A stretch of DNA of 64,000 nt. Source: Deltaproteobacteria bacterium HGW-Deltaproteobacteria-18. GTDB taxonomy: Bacteria; Desulfobacterota; Desulfovibrionia; Desulfovibrionales; Desulfomicrobiaceae. The translations under genes were made by a program, and so were the position numbers. The stretch is taken from NCBI GenBank assembly GCA_002841885.1, contig PHBE01000019.1, forward strand, positions 1 through 64,000, given 5' to 3'. The notes below the pieces were generated by a model. That model was given only the letters and a program-made list of their open reading frames with translations, did not search any database and was not told the origin of the DNA. Below, piece after piece: positions 8,110 through 15,371 of this stretch; within the stretch, counting starts at the first letter, position 1, and every line of letters starts with the position of its first letter.

Positions 8110-8775
8110 ATGTTAACAAGGACTTTGCCTTTCAAGAAGTTTTTAGACATGGAGTTTCCGCTTGGTTTTCAATCCCAGCTTCCTTTGGCTCTGGAGACGG
8201 CTTACTCGGAAGCATTTGAGGTCGGTCGCGTGAGTGGTTTGTCAGAGGGTGGAGTGACAAAGTTGTTGCCACCGCTTGAGAGTGAGCGCTTGTCGGATGC
8301 GCAAGGCCTTTTTGCACAAAACGCTGTTCACAATTTGGCATCTAGGTTTCCGTCGTTAAAAGCAAATTTTGGTTCCAATTCAAAAAGAAGACAGCATGTT
8401 CAAGTTAGATCAGAAAATACATTGCTAACTGTCCATAGAGTATATGCGCCTGAGTCAATGCCAAAAAATGCTGTCTATAGAAAAACAAATGCTGTGCAAA
8501 ATATTCGTTTTTTCTCATTCGTAAGTGATTTTTTTGATCAAGATGAAAATATGACGTATATGTATTTATTGCATGGTGCATCAATTCAAGATAAATCTCA
8601 ACTTGGATTCGTCACAATCGCTATTCCTGACCATGAGAATAAACGGTGTTTAGTTTCTAAAACCATTTTTATGCACTCAGATTATTCTGTAACATCTGAA
8701 GCTATAGAAATTGAATCTACAGCTATGATTACTTTAAAAATCGGTGCGAAAAAGAAGAAAATTACATCATTATGA
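8110..8775 (+). CDS. Hypothetical protein paired with XRE-ImmA/IrrE
   Basis: 221 residues, not recognised. The ATG at 8110 is chosen because GGAGG lies 4 nt upstream; earlier in-frame starts lack one. No signal peptide or membrane segment is seen. The middle is basic (NSKRRQHVQVRS), the second half looks beta-rich, and the tail is very basic (GAKKKKITSL). Its TGA overlaps the next ATG (ATGA), so the two proteins are translationally coupled and may form a toxin/antitoxin-like or defence pair (inference from arrangement only). It is AT-rich relative to core genes. Confidence 0.75.
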   Translation: MLTRTLPFKKFLDMEFPLGFQSQLPLALETAYSEAFEVGRVSGLSEGGVTKLLPPLESERLSDAQGLFAQNAVHNLASRFPSLKANFGSNSKRRQHVQVRSENTLLTVHRVYAPESMPKNAVYRKTNAVQNIRFFSFVSDFFDQDENMTYMYLLHGASIQDKSQLGFVTIAIPDHENKRCLVSKTIFMHSDYSVTSEAIEIESTAMITLKIGAKKKKITSL

Positions 8776-9941
8776 GCAATTCGGTTTTATTTAATCGTTT
8801 TCGTTTAATAGATGCAAGAACTGCCAGGGGGTTAACACAGACGCAGCTTGCAGAAATTTCTGGTATCAAGAAACAATCTATTTCATGTTACGAAAATGGA
8901 AGACAAGTTCCTCGGCCTGAGAATATATTGAACTTGGCAGAGAAACTTGGTGTAACGTTGTCTTTTTTGCAAAAAGAAAGTTTTTCGTACTCCAACAATA
9001 CAATTTATTTTAGATCCCAGCGGGGATTGTCCGCAAAAGAGTGGAAAAAAGCAGAAGTTAAGCTTCGGTGGTTTGAGGAAATTTTGTCATATTTTGAAGA
9101 GTATGTTGACTTAGTTTCTGTAAATATTCCGGATAAATTTGATGTTAGCGATAGGCTGGGCAGGGTAACTGCTGACGAAATTGAGGATATTGCGTCCTCT
9201 CTTAGAGAATATTGGGGTCTTGGACTTGGTCCAATATCGAATATTACTCGACTCATGGAGAATAATGGGGCGATAATTATTCGAGTTCCATTCGATGTAA
9301 AAGAAGAAGATGCTTTTTCGCAGTGGGTTAATGATTCAGCTACTCCTGTCGTAGTTATGGTTGCTGAGGATCCGAGTGCTTGTCGTGACAGATTTAGCTT
9401 GGCCCATGAGTTGGGACATCTAGTCTTGCATAGGGATGTTATTCGAACCCAGGATAATTTAAATCTTATAGAAGAGCAGGCTAATATGTTTGCGTCTGCA
9501 TTTCTTCTTCCAGCGGCTTCGTATCCTAGAGAATTTAGATTTCCGACATTGGAAATATATCAAATGCTCAAGGAGCGCTGGAAAGTTTCTATCAAGGCTC
9601 AAATATTTCGATCAAAGGCTTTAGGACTAATTACTGAAGAGACTGCGCGTAATTTTTATATGAATATGGCGAGGCGAAAATGGCTAAAAAAAGAGCCATT
9701 GGACGAATCTATATCTTTTGAAGAACCAAAAGTTATCAAAGATATCGTTGCATTGTTGGCCGAGCAGCTTGATATTGATGTGGAAGATATTGCTGGCGCA
9801 ACGGCGATCTCAGTGCAAGATGTTGTCCGTTTATGCAATTTGGAAGAATATAAGGTGAGTGAATGTGATATTACCCCAGTTTTGCGACAAAACAGGTCCA
9901 AGGTTCTGAAATTTTCGGGAAGTAAAATTGAATGTATTTAA
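8772..9941 (+). CDS. XRE-family regulator fused to ImmA/IrrE metallopeptidase
   Basis: 389 residues. An N-terminal helix-turn-helix (about residues 5-65; RLIDARTARGLTQTQLAEIS, IKKQSISCYENG) is followed by an ImmA/IrrE zinc peptidase domain with the HExxH motif in LAHELGHLVLH (about residues 215-225) and EEQANMFASAFLLP, whose Glu is the third-ligand region. Proteins of this design cleave or are controlled with a partner repressor or toxin, as with ImmA in ICEBs1. Coupled to the unknown gene at 8110. Followed by a dead integrase, so this pair probably arrived as its own element. Confidence 0.9.
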   Translation: MSNSVLFNRFRLIDARTARGLTQTQLAEISGIKKQSISCYENGRQVPRPENILNLAEKLGVTLSFLQKESFSYSNNTIYFRSQRGLSAKEWKKAEVKLRWFEEILSYFEEYVDLVSVNIPDKFDVSDRLGRVTADEIEDIASSLREYWGLGLGPISNITRLMENNGAIIIRVPFDVKEEDAFSQWVNDSATPVVVMVAEDPSACRDRFSLAHELGHLVLHRDVIRTQDNLNLIEEQANMFASAFLLPAASYPREFRFPTLEIYQMLKERWKVSIKAQIFRSKALGLITEETARNFYMNMARRKWLKKEPLDESISFEEPKVIKDIVALLAEQLDIDVEDIAGATAISVQDVVRLCNLEEYKVSECDITPVLRQNRSKVLKFSGSKIECI

Positions 9942-9965
9942 TGTTTAAAGTCTTCTAGACCACAT

Positions 9966-10205
9966 TGAGTTGCAAGCTAGCTCTGGTCCCGTTGGTATAC
10001 CGTTGGGTTCGTGTTTTCGCTTTATCCGAGTCTCTGCCAGCGTGCGGGAGTCCCGTAGCTCTGCTATCACTTCAGTCTGCATTTGGTTGTCGCGCAGGTG
10101 TGCAACGTCGGTCATCCCGTTGCTGAGATTCAAGAACTATTGCGCCACTGTTTCTGCGAACAACATGTGTCTATCTGCTGTCACTTGTGTTGTTTCAAGT
10201 CTGTA
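9966..10205 (+). pseudogene. Decayed tyrosine integrase C-terminus
   Basis: Translation in two frames aligns with the C-terminal third of the intact integrase at 22274-23305: ELQASSG against KLQAGLG, then after a frameshift LCQRAGVP*LCYHFSLHLV against LCRRAGVPQFGFHSIRHLV, then AEIQELLRH against AEIQTLLRH. A stop and lost catalytic residues show it is dead. It marks the right end of a former separate element carrying 8110-9941. Confidence 0.75.
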
Positions 10206-10222
10206 TGATAATAAAGTAGTTA

Positions 10223-11080
10223 TTAATTTAATTCGTTAATTAACGAAATGCACATTACTCTTTCCCAATGGTTTATGAATGGTGCTGAGTCGATAACAGG
10301 TTGTAGAATGACATTTTTTGCTGTTTCTATATCTAAAGAAAGTAAAGTTAAATCTTCGATTTGTCTTAAATAAATGCCAAGTCGTGATGCGGCTTCTAGT
10401 GAATACCGAAATCCTAAATCAAATGACACAAAATGAGTCATTGCTCTTCGCTTTTGAGATGGAGTCCACGCGTCTGGCGGATTAACGTAAAATTCCATTG
10501 CGTCACAGTCATCGGTGTCAATTATATGTCTAGCATGTAGCCATTGCTCGTGAAAAAAGCGGTCATCATCTAGATATGGATGCAATATGTGCTCTTCTTC
10601 GCAGGTTGCAAATGTATGTCCTTTGCCATCCATGTTGCAGTCCCTGCATGATGGAATCAGATTTAACGGAAAAATTGAGAACTGTGGGAAGTGCGCTTTG
10701 GGGAGGTAGTGGTCTAGGTTTTTTGGGCGTCCAATACCACCGCAAAAAGGGCATTTTTCTTTGGCTGATGCCATTATGATATCATAAATTGGTCGGGCTG
10801 GTTTGTCCTGATCTACGAAATAAGTTGAATATAATTTTAATAAGTCAGATCGAGACATGTTTCCTATTACAATCTGATTCTCATCGATGGTTTTCGGGGT
10901 AGGTTGTATGGTATAGAGTGATCCAGTTGGTGCAAGTCTCTCATAATTTTCAGCTTCAGATATTAAAATATCACTGCTGCTAATTACTTTGCCTCGAAAA
11001 TCTGGGTTTCCTGTTATTCCTGAGCAGCATCTATTAATTGTTTCGACATAATCGAATGTTGGATGATTAAGTTTCAACAT
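10223..11080 (-). CDS. ptuB: HNH endonuclease, Septu PtuB-like
   Basis: 285 residues with a clear HNH/McrA-type nuclease core in the middle: CPFCGG (about residues 112-117), LDHYLPK (the catalytic His in DHY), FSIFPLNLIPSCRDCN and GKGHTF. The two CxxC pairs would hold zinc. Its ATG overlaps the stop of the ATPase gene (TAATG), so the two are co-translated. The ATPase plus small HNH protein is the layout of the Septu anti-phage system, in which PtuA activates or positions PtuB to cut nucleic acid. Other ATPase-HNH defence pairs are possible. Confidence 0.8.
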   Translation of the reverse strand: MLKLNHPTFDYVETINRCCSGITGNPDFRGKVISSSDILISEAENYERLAPTGSLYTIQPTPKTIDENQIVIGNMSRSDLLKLYSTYFVDQDKPARPIYDIIMASAKEKCPFCGGIGRPKNLDHYLPKAHFPQFSIFPLNLIPSCRDCNMDGKGHTFATCEEEHILHPYLDDDRFFHEQWLHARHIIDTDDCDAMEFYVNPPDAWTPSQKRRAMTHFVSFDLGFRYSLEAASRLGIYLRQIEDLTLLSLDIETAKNVILQPVIDSAPFINHWERVMCISLINELN

Positions 11081-12597
11081 TAATCATCGCTCCTGTCGCG
11101 ATGCATGACAAGTGCTTTTAGTAGCGAGCGAGCTTCTAGTCCAAGTTGATTGTTGTAATAGCCAATAATCTCTTTATAAGATCCCCCATCTGCAACAGAT
11201 TTGACGAGTATATCGTGAAATCCTGATTTCGTTACTTCGAGTCCAAATACTTCTCTGGTCAATATTCCAACGTTTTCGCCGAATGTTTCAATGTCAGGTC
11301 TGTGTGTTTCTATCGCAGTTCCGACTCTGTTTATTTTCCATGAGCATGACTGTGGAATTTCTTGAAGTACAACAGGTGAGTGCGTTGCAATAATAGAAAC
11401 GCCGTTTCTGTCGTAAAGTAACTCAGAAAGTGCACGGAGAAAAGCCGATAATAGAGGCGGATGAAGATGGCTTTCTGGCTCATCGATGATAACTAAAGTT
11501 TTCTCTTCAACTGTTGCAACAAGTCGTGTAATGGTTAATAAGACGACTGCGTGACCAGAACTTAGGCTCCCTATGATTTCTACAGCTTTTCTTTTAAGAT
11601 CATCACCTGAATACTGAGCTATCTTTTTTAGCTGCATCATTTCAAAATTTTCGTCAGATTCGAGTGTGCTTATTGCCTTTATCCATCGACTTTGTTTGTA
11701 ATTATCGATTAAGCATGAACTTATTGCGTTGGCAAAGTCATCATACAAATCATTAATTTTTTTAAGAGAACATCCATTTTTTTTTAGGCCGATATTAAAA
11801 TAGCATGTTCCTAAAGATGGATTTGGTTGATCCTGTGGCGGTTGGAAAGAATCAAATGCACTGAATGAAACTGAAACTAGGCTACTGAAGTAGTCGTTTG
11901 ATATAGGTTGAGGACTGAATCCCCCTAGGTCGTAAAATTTTGCAACCGAATTGCCTTTGCTGGTAATGGATTCAACCATGTTGTTAAGAAGCGTGGTCTT
12001 ACCAGCGCCATTGCGGCCGATAATTGCATGGATGTTTGTACTCGGCATTGATTCAGCTTCAACTCTGAAACTCAAATCTATGCCAGCCACGCTGCTTGTT
12101 TCAGGTCTAACAAATTTGAATTCAAAATTTGTAAGTGGAGCGTGTCCGTTTAATACTCTATGATATTGTCCTTTAATAACGGATAGGCTTACAGATCTAA
12201 GTAAAGATGTATGGAAAACTGTTTCATGTTTATTGTGTTCAATTTTGCTTTGGTCGTGGACAATGTCTCTTAGTCCCGCAAGTACGCTATTTCTGATTGA
12301 TCTGGTTAATGTTGATATTTTTCTGTAATAATCTACATCTTGTCCAACTGAAAAAAATGAATCTGGTAGACTTTCAAACTCGGGATCTAGTATTGAATAA
12401 GACGATTTGTCTGTTGTTTGGCCAGCAAACCCAATTTTGATATTTCCAATTCCGTGCAAAATGCCTTCTTCGTCATGAATGCTTAAATAAAACATTGTTT
12501 TGAATGAAAAATCATCCCAGTAGTCAATCATAAGATATGCTGTATTGATCCCTGTTTCTGGTATTTTCGCATTACGTTGAAGGATTATAAATTTCAT
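11080..12597 (-). CDS. ptuA: AAA/ABC-type ATPase, Septu PtuA-like
   Basis: 505 residues. Walker A is GRNGAGKTTLLNNM (about residues 191-204), the ABC-type signature LSSGHAVVLLTI lies at about 351-362, and Walker B with catalytic Glu is TLVIIDEPESHLHPP (about 372-386), followed by IIATHSPVVLQE. This SMC/OLD-like AAA_15/AAA_21 ATPase without a Toprim domain is typical of Septu PtuA and related defence ATPases. First gene of the pair; a 21-bp perfect palindrome lies 36 bp upstream. It sits between the phage repressor side and the dead integrase, so it is accessory cargo. Confidence 0.82.
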   Translation of the reverse strand: MKFIILQRNAKIPETGINTAYLMIDYWDDFSFKTMFYLSIHDEEGILHGIGNIKIGFAGQTTDKSSYSILDPEFESLPDSFFSVGQDVDYYRKISTLTRSIRNSVLAGLRDIVHDQSKIEHNKHETVFHTSLLRSVSLSVIKGQYHRVLNGHAPLTNFEFKFVRPETSSVAGIDLSFRVEAESMPSTNIHAIIGRNGAGKTTLLNNMVESITSKGNSVAKFYDLGGFSPQPISNDYFSSLVSVSFSAFDSFQPPQDQPNPSLGTCYFNIGLKKNGCSLKKINDLYDDFANAISSCLIDNYKQSRWIKAISTLESDENFEMMQLKKIAQYSGDDLKRKAVEIIGSLSSGHAVVLLTITRLVATVEEKTLVIIDEPESHLHPPLLSAFLRALSELLYDRNGVSIIATHSPVVLQEIPQSCSWKINRVGTAIETHRPDIETFGENVGILTREVFGLEVTKSGFHDILVKSVADGGSYKEIIGYYNNQLGLEARSLLKALVMHRDRSDD

Positions 12598-12632
12598 TTT
12601 GTTTTTATCTCACATATAATTATTAGTTGATT

Positions 12633-12653
12633 CAGAATTACATTGTAATTCTG
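12633..12653. promoter_or_regulatory. 21-bp perfect palindrome upstream of ptuAB
   Basis: CAGAATTAC-ATT-GTAATTCTG just upstream of the ATPase start in an AT-rich leader. Likely an operator, or a hairpin for the gene to its right; no U-run follows. Confidence 0.5.
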
Positions 12654-12703
12654 AGTGTTTTGTTCTTTATAACCATTGGTCGAATTTGGCTAATTTTTGT
12701 GAT

Positions 12704-12778
12704 TTAAGAATCTACACAATAATGATTTGGGGCGTTCTCGTCGTGGTCCAAATAACGACATTTAGGGCAAATTTTCAT
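12704..12778 (-). CDS. Possible 24-aa zinc-ribbon-like microprotein
   Basis: Reads MKICPKCRYL, then DHDENAPNHYC, ending with a TAA stop. The CPKC knuckle and later HYC look like a truncated zinc ribbon. It lies between the secreted-protein gene and ptuA on the same strand. Too short to be certain; it may be a gene remnant. Confidence 0.3.
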   Translation of the reverse strand: MKICPKCRYLDHDENAPNHYCVDS

Positions 12779-12793
12779 AGCGTTCAGTTCTGT

Positions 12794-13483
12794 TCAATGT
12801 AGATGGATAGTTTCCTCTTCTTCATCAATTAAAAAATCTTGCTTTTTGTTTATCCCGTCGCCAATTATTTTTGCATTATATTCACCATACGGAAAATCAA
12901 TCACGACTAAATCGTGCGGGGATATACTTTTCATCATAACTAATTTATTAGTTTTCTTATTTCGTATTACTACTGAAATCGTATTGAACGAAGTAAATAG
13001 CACTCTGCTAATTTCACCCTCAGTATTACTTTTTTTGGGGTATGATTTTGGTGAGGATATTTCATTGAAATTGTTTGTTACCGCTATCTCGTTGTAAACT
13101 GATTTTTGTGTTGGTTCTCCCGGCATTGATTGGCTAGGTCCAGGCATGGAGTTTCCAGTCACATTGATTTTTAAGATATTCCACCATTTATATTTTTCAT
13201 AGGAGTAAAATTTAGTTTCAAACAGCTCGCCTTTTCCTGAATAATTTGAAACTTTAATATGCGCAGAATGTGATTTTCCCTCGTCGTTTATGACGTGAAC
13301 AATTGCTTCGAGAGGATTTCTTGGTTGTCCGCTACTGACTCGGCCGCTAATGGTGACTTCGTTTCCTTGCTGCCAAGCATGAACATTCGAAAATATGTGC
13401 CCCTGTGATTCCCAATTACCTTCAGCAAAAGCATTAGTTCCCAAAATCAGCAAGCAGCCTGCCAGGAATATCAATTTTTTCAT
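12794..13483 (-). CDS. Secreted hypothetical protein next to phage repressor
   Basis: 229 residues with a Sec signal peptide (MKKLIFLAGCLLILGTNAFA|EG). Residues 25-110 look like a beta-sandwich (GHIFSNVHAW, VTISGRVSSGQPRNPLEA); a low-complexity MPGPSQSMPGEPTQ linker precedes a C-terminal beta domain of about 70 residues. That end resembles the NERD protein's C-terminus in strand pattern. The start overlaps the repressor gene by 50 nt. Could be a lysogenic-conversion gene; function unknown. Confidence 0.7.
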   Translation of the reverse strand: MKKLIFLAGCLLILGTNAFAEGNWESQGHIFSNVHAWQQGNEVTISGRVSSGQPRNPLEAIVHVINDEGKSHSAHIKVSNYSGKGELFETKFYSYEKYKWWNILKINVTGNSMPGPSQSMPGEPTQKSVYNEIAVTNNFNEISSPKSYPKKSNTEGEISRVLFTSFNTISVVIRNKKTNKLVMMKSISPHDLVVIDFPYGEYNAKIIGDGINKKQDFLIDEEEETIHLH

Positions 13484-13814
13484 CTTTAAGGATCCTTTCC
13501 AAAAGAGCTTCTCTTCTTACTATTTTTAAAATTGTATTTTGAGATTCATCGGAAAGGGTATCTGCTAATTGTCCAATTTTCAATGAAGTCTGATTTTGTA
13601 TGACATGGGCGGTGCGACCTGTGAGTAACCACATCGGGTCAACGCCAAATTTTTCAATTAAAGCTATGATAGTTTTGGCCCTTGGCTCTGACTTATTGTT
13701 CTCTAATCCCGTCAATGAAGGTTGCGAAATCTCAAGATTTTTCGCAAAAGCTGTTGTTGATAAATTATGTTTTTCACGAACTGATTTTATCCGATCGCCA
13801 ATTGTCTCTTTCAT
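13434..13814 (-). CDS. Phage-type XRE repressor
   Basis: 126 residues. A Cro/CI-type helix-turn-helix occupies the N-terminal half (IGDRIKSVREKHNLSTTAFA, LEISQPSLTGLEN, IALIEKFGVDPMWLLTG); the C-terminal half is helical and has no peptidase motif, so it is not a LexA-like self-cleaving repressor. It is divergent from the inovirus early genes with an inverted repeat between (13862-13895). Most likely the lysogeny regulator of the inovirus. Confidence 0.85.
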   Translation of the reverse strand: MKETIGDRIKSVREKHNLSTTAFAKNLEISQPSLTGLENNKSEPRAKTIIALIEKFGVDPMWLLTGRTAHVIQNQTSLKIGQLADTLSDESQNTILKIVRREALLERILKDEKIDIPGRLLADFGN

Positions 13815-13861
13815 AGCTTTTCCTATTGACGAGATTAAAAAAATATGAGTAAGAAAGGTTA

Positions 13862-13895
13862 ACTTTTGAAGTTCATAGCATTTCCTTTCAAAAGT
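13862..13895. promoter_or_regulatory. Candidate phage repressor operator
   Basis: ACTTTTGAA (13862-13870) and TTCAAAAGT (13887-13895) form perfect 9-bp arms separated by 16 bp, placed between the divergent repressor and the phage early operon. Confidence 0.55.
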
Positions 13896-13949
13896 GAATT
13901 TTTTTTGCCTGCTTTAATAGGATTAACTATTCAATATATAGGTATATTT

Positions 13950-14114
13950 ATGAAGAGTATCGTCTTCAGATCGGCGACCCGAAAATTGTCTGACCTTTCC
14001 ACGGAACTCCTCCGTTCTGGCGAGTCGGATCTGATGCTTGAAGTCCAGCGCATGATTGTCCGGCTTTTTGAGATTCAGGACCAGCTTACCAAAAAGAACG
14101 AGGCGAAGCCATGA
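13950..14114 (+). CDS. Small inovirus early protein
   Basis: 54 residues from the ATG at 13950 (MKSIVFRSATRKLSDLSTEL), mostly helical and charged, ending QLTKKNEAKP. The frame is open upstream to 13866, but the shorter form fits the promoter region better. Its stop overlaps the next ATG (ATGA). Not recognised; by position an early regulatory or replication protein. Confidence 0.55.
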   Translation: MKSIVFRSATRKLSDLSTELLRSGESDLMLEVQRMIVRLFEIQDQLTKKNEAKP

Positions 14115-14410
14115 ATCAGCAGTCATTCCCGCCCACGGCAAAAGTTCACTTCACGTCCATCTATGGCATCCAGGAAGCCGAGCTTTACTCGGATCTTCTT
14201 CAAGGGTTCCTCGACAATCCCAAATCGTTGGCCGGTGAGGTCCATGTCGAGCAGCCCTATTACCTCGCCGATACGGAAATGTTCCACATCTATATCAAGT
14301 TTTTCCCGCTGAAAGAAGAATTCCAGAACGTTGAACTCTGCTTGGAGTTCATGCGGATGTGCTTGCAGCGTGAACATATCAAACTTTTGAAACAACATCT
14401 TGGCATGTAG
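14111..14410 (+). CDS. Hypothetical inovirus protein
   Basis: 99 residues, soluble, with alternating strands and helices (KVHFTSIYGIQEAELYSDLL; EMFHIYIKFFPLKEEF). Coupled by ATGA to the preceding small gene and followed 12 nt later by the ssDNA-binding candidate. Family not recognised; part of the early operon. Confidence 0.65.
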   Translation: MNQQSFPPTAKVHFTSIYGIQEAELYSDLLQGFLDNPKSLAGEVHVEQPYYLADTEMFHIYIKFFPLKEEFQNVELCLEFMRMCLQREHIKLLKQHLGM

Positions 14411-14422
14411 GAGGTACAACCC

Positions 14423-14707
14423 ATGCAAAACGGTCTCATTTTCTGCGGTGCATTACTTGGCAAAAGTCACATCAAGTGGGGCGCAAAGGCTGATCGTAAA
14501 GAAGGCGAAATGCTGAATCTGTATATTTGCCCCAAGGCCAACGCTGGCAGCCTGGACGTTAAGCCTGAAGAGGTCATGGTGGCCACGGCTGATATCCCGA
14601 TGGTCGAAACCAAGCTTCAGGCAATGAAGCAGTTCGACACGGTATTCCTTCAGGTTGAAAAACAGCGCGAACGGCTTGTTTTCAAATCCTTCGTGGATCT
14701 CAAGTAA
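14423..14707 (+). CDS. Candidate ssDNA-binding protein (pV-like)
   Basis: 94 residues, preceded by AGGAGG at good spacing. Mixed beta composition, no membrane segment, starting MQNGLIFCGALLGKSHIKWG. In inoviruses a small OB-fold ssDNA-binding protein coats the packaged strand and is encoded just before the coat genes; this gene has that position and size. I see no decisive motif, so the role is inferred from order. Confidence 0.6.
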   Translation: MQNGLIFCGALLGKSHIKWGAKADRKEGEMLNLYICPKANAGSLDVKPEEVMVATADIPMVETKLQAMKQFDTVFLQVEKQRERLVFKSFVDLK

Positions 14708-14952
14708 TGAAACGAATTTCCCTCTTCCTACTTTTGCCGATGGCCCCGGCAACGTGCCTGGCGTCCTTCGTCAAAGTCTGTCCGGATCTGGCGGGATGCG
14801 CTGAGTCTGAAATGGTCTGGCTGCAGATAGACCCGTTTGGCTCGCATCTGGATCCGGCTTTGATTGCTTTGGTTGTGGGAGGGGGCTTGCTCCTTTGGGG
14901 CACTGGCTGTGGCATCGGGATTTATCTGAATTCAATTCGGAAGTTCCGATAA
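14707..14952 (+). CDS. Minor coat-like membrane protein
   Basis: 81 residues with a signal peptide (MKRISLFLLLPMAPATCLA|SF), a short periplasmic part with two Cys (KVCPDLAGCAES), and one TM segment (about residues 49-74, PALIALVVGGGLLLWGTGCG) followed by a basic tail. TAATG coupling with the preceding gene. Resembles small tip proteins of filamentous phages. Confidence 0.65.
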   Translation: MKRISLFLLLPMAPATCLASFVKVCPDLAGCAESEMVWLQIDPFGSHLDPALIALVVGGGLLLWGTGCGIGIYLNSIRKFR

Positions 14953-14988
14953 TCCGTTTCTTTATCAAATACTCATGGAGTTCATATC

Positions 14989-15252
14989 ATGTTTGGTCGT
15001 ATCAAATCCGGTTTCAAGTCCTGCTGCACTTTCGTCAAGAAACACGTTGGAAAGGCCCTTACCGTTCTCGGTGCCGGTACCGCTACCGTTGTTCAGTCCG
15101 TCCCGGCCCGTGCGGATCTGCTGACTGATACCCAGACGGCGATTTCCGGCGCAGCTGCCGACGCCCTGACCGTGGGCGGTTACGTCGTGGCCGGTGTGGC
15201 CAGCCTGATCGTGATCGGGCTCATCATCGCCCTGGTTCACAAGGTCAAGTAG
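14989..15252 (+). CDS. Inovirus major coat protein (pVIII-like)
   Basis: 87 residues laid out as a typical pVIII precursor: a basic N-terminus (MFGRIKSGFKSCC), a hydrophobic signal (about residues 22-36) ending VPARA|D, then a short mature protein of about 48 residues with an acidic N-terminal helix (DLLTDTQTAISGAAADAL), a long TM helix (VGGYVVAGVASLIVIGLIIA) and a basic C-terminus (LVHKVK) for DNA contact. Followed by a tiny hydrophobic gene and a strong terminator, which would give high coat expression. Confidence 0.9.
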   Translation: MFGRIKSGFKSCCTFVKKHVGKALTVLGAGTATVVQSVPARADLLTDTQTAISGAAADALTVGGYVVAGVASLIVIGLIIALVHKVK

Positions 15253-15261
15253 GTTGTCACA

Positions 15262-15330
15262 GTGGAGATCATCCTTGGTTCATACTTGGTGATCTGCTTC
15301 CTGTTTGGTGTGAGAACAACGCTGTACTAA
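15262..15330 (+). CDS. Possible 22-aa hydrophobic phage protein
   Basis: GTG start at 15262, then EIILGSYLVICFLFGVRTTLY and a stop at 15328, ahead of the coat terminator. An all-hydrophobic peptide with a small basic end matches the size and type of inovirus tip proteins (pVII/pIX). Ribosome binding site is weak (TAGG). Not provable without proteomics. Confidence 0.4.
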   Translation: MEIILGSYLVICFLFGVRTTLY

Positions 15331-15352
15331 GGGGGCTTCGGCCCCCTTTTTA
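15331..15352 (+). terminator. Rho-independent terminator after coat genes
   Basis: GGGGGC-TTCG-GCCCCC followed by TTTTT; a stable tetraloop hairpin separating the highly expressed coat genes from the adsorption gene. Confidence 0.93.
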
Positions 15353-15371
15353 TTCAAAAAGGCGCATTCTT

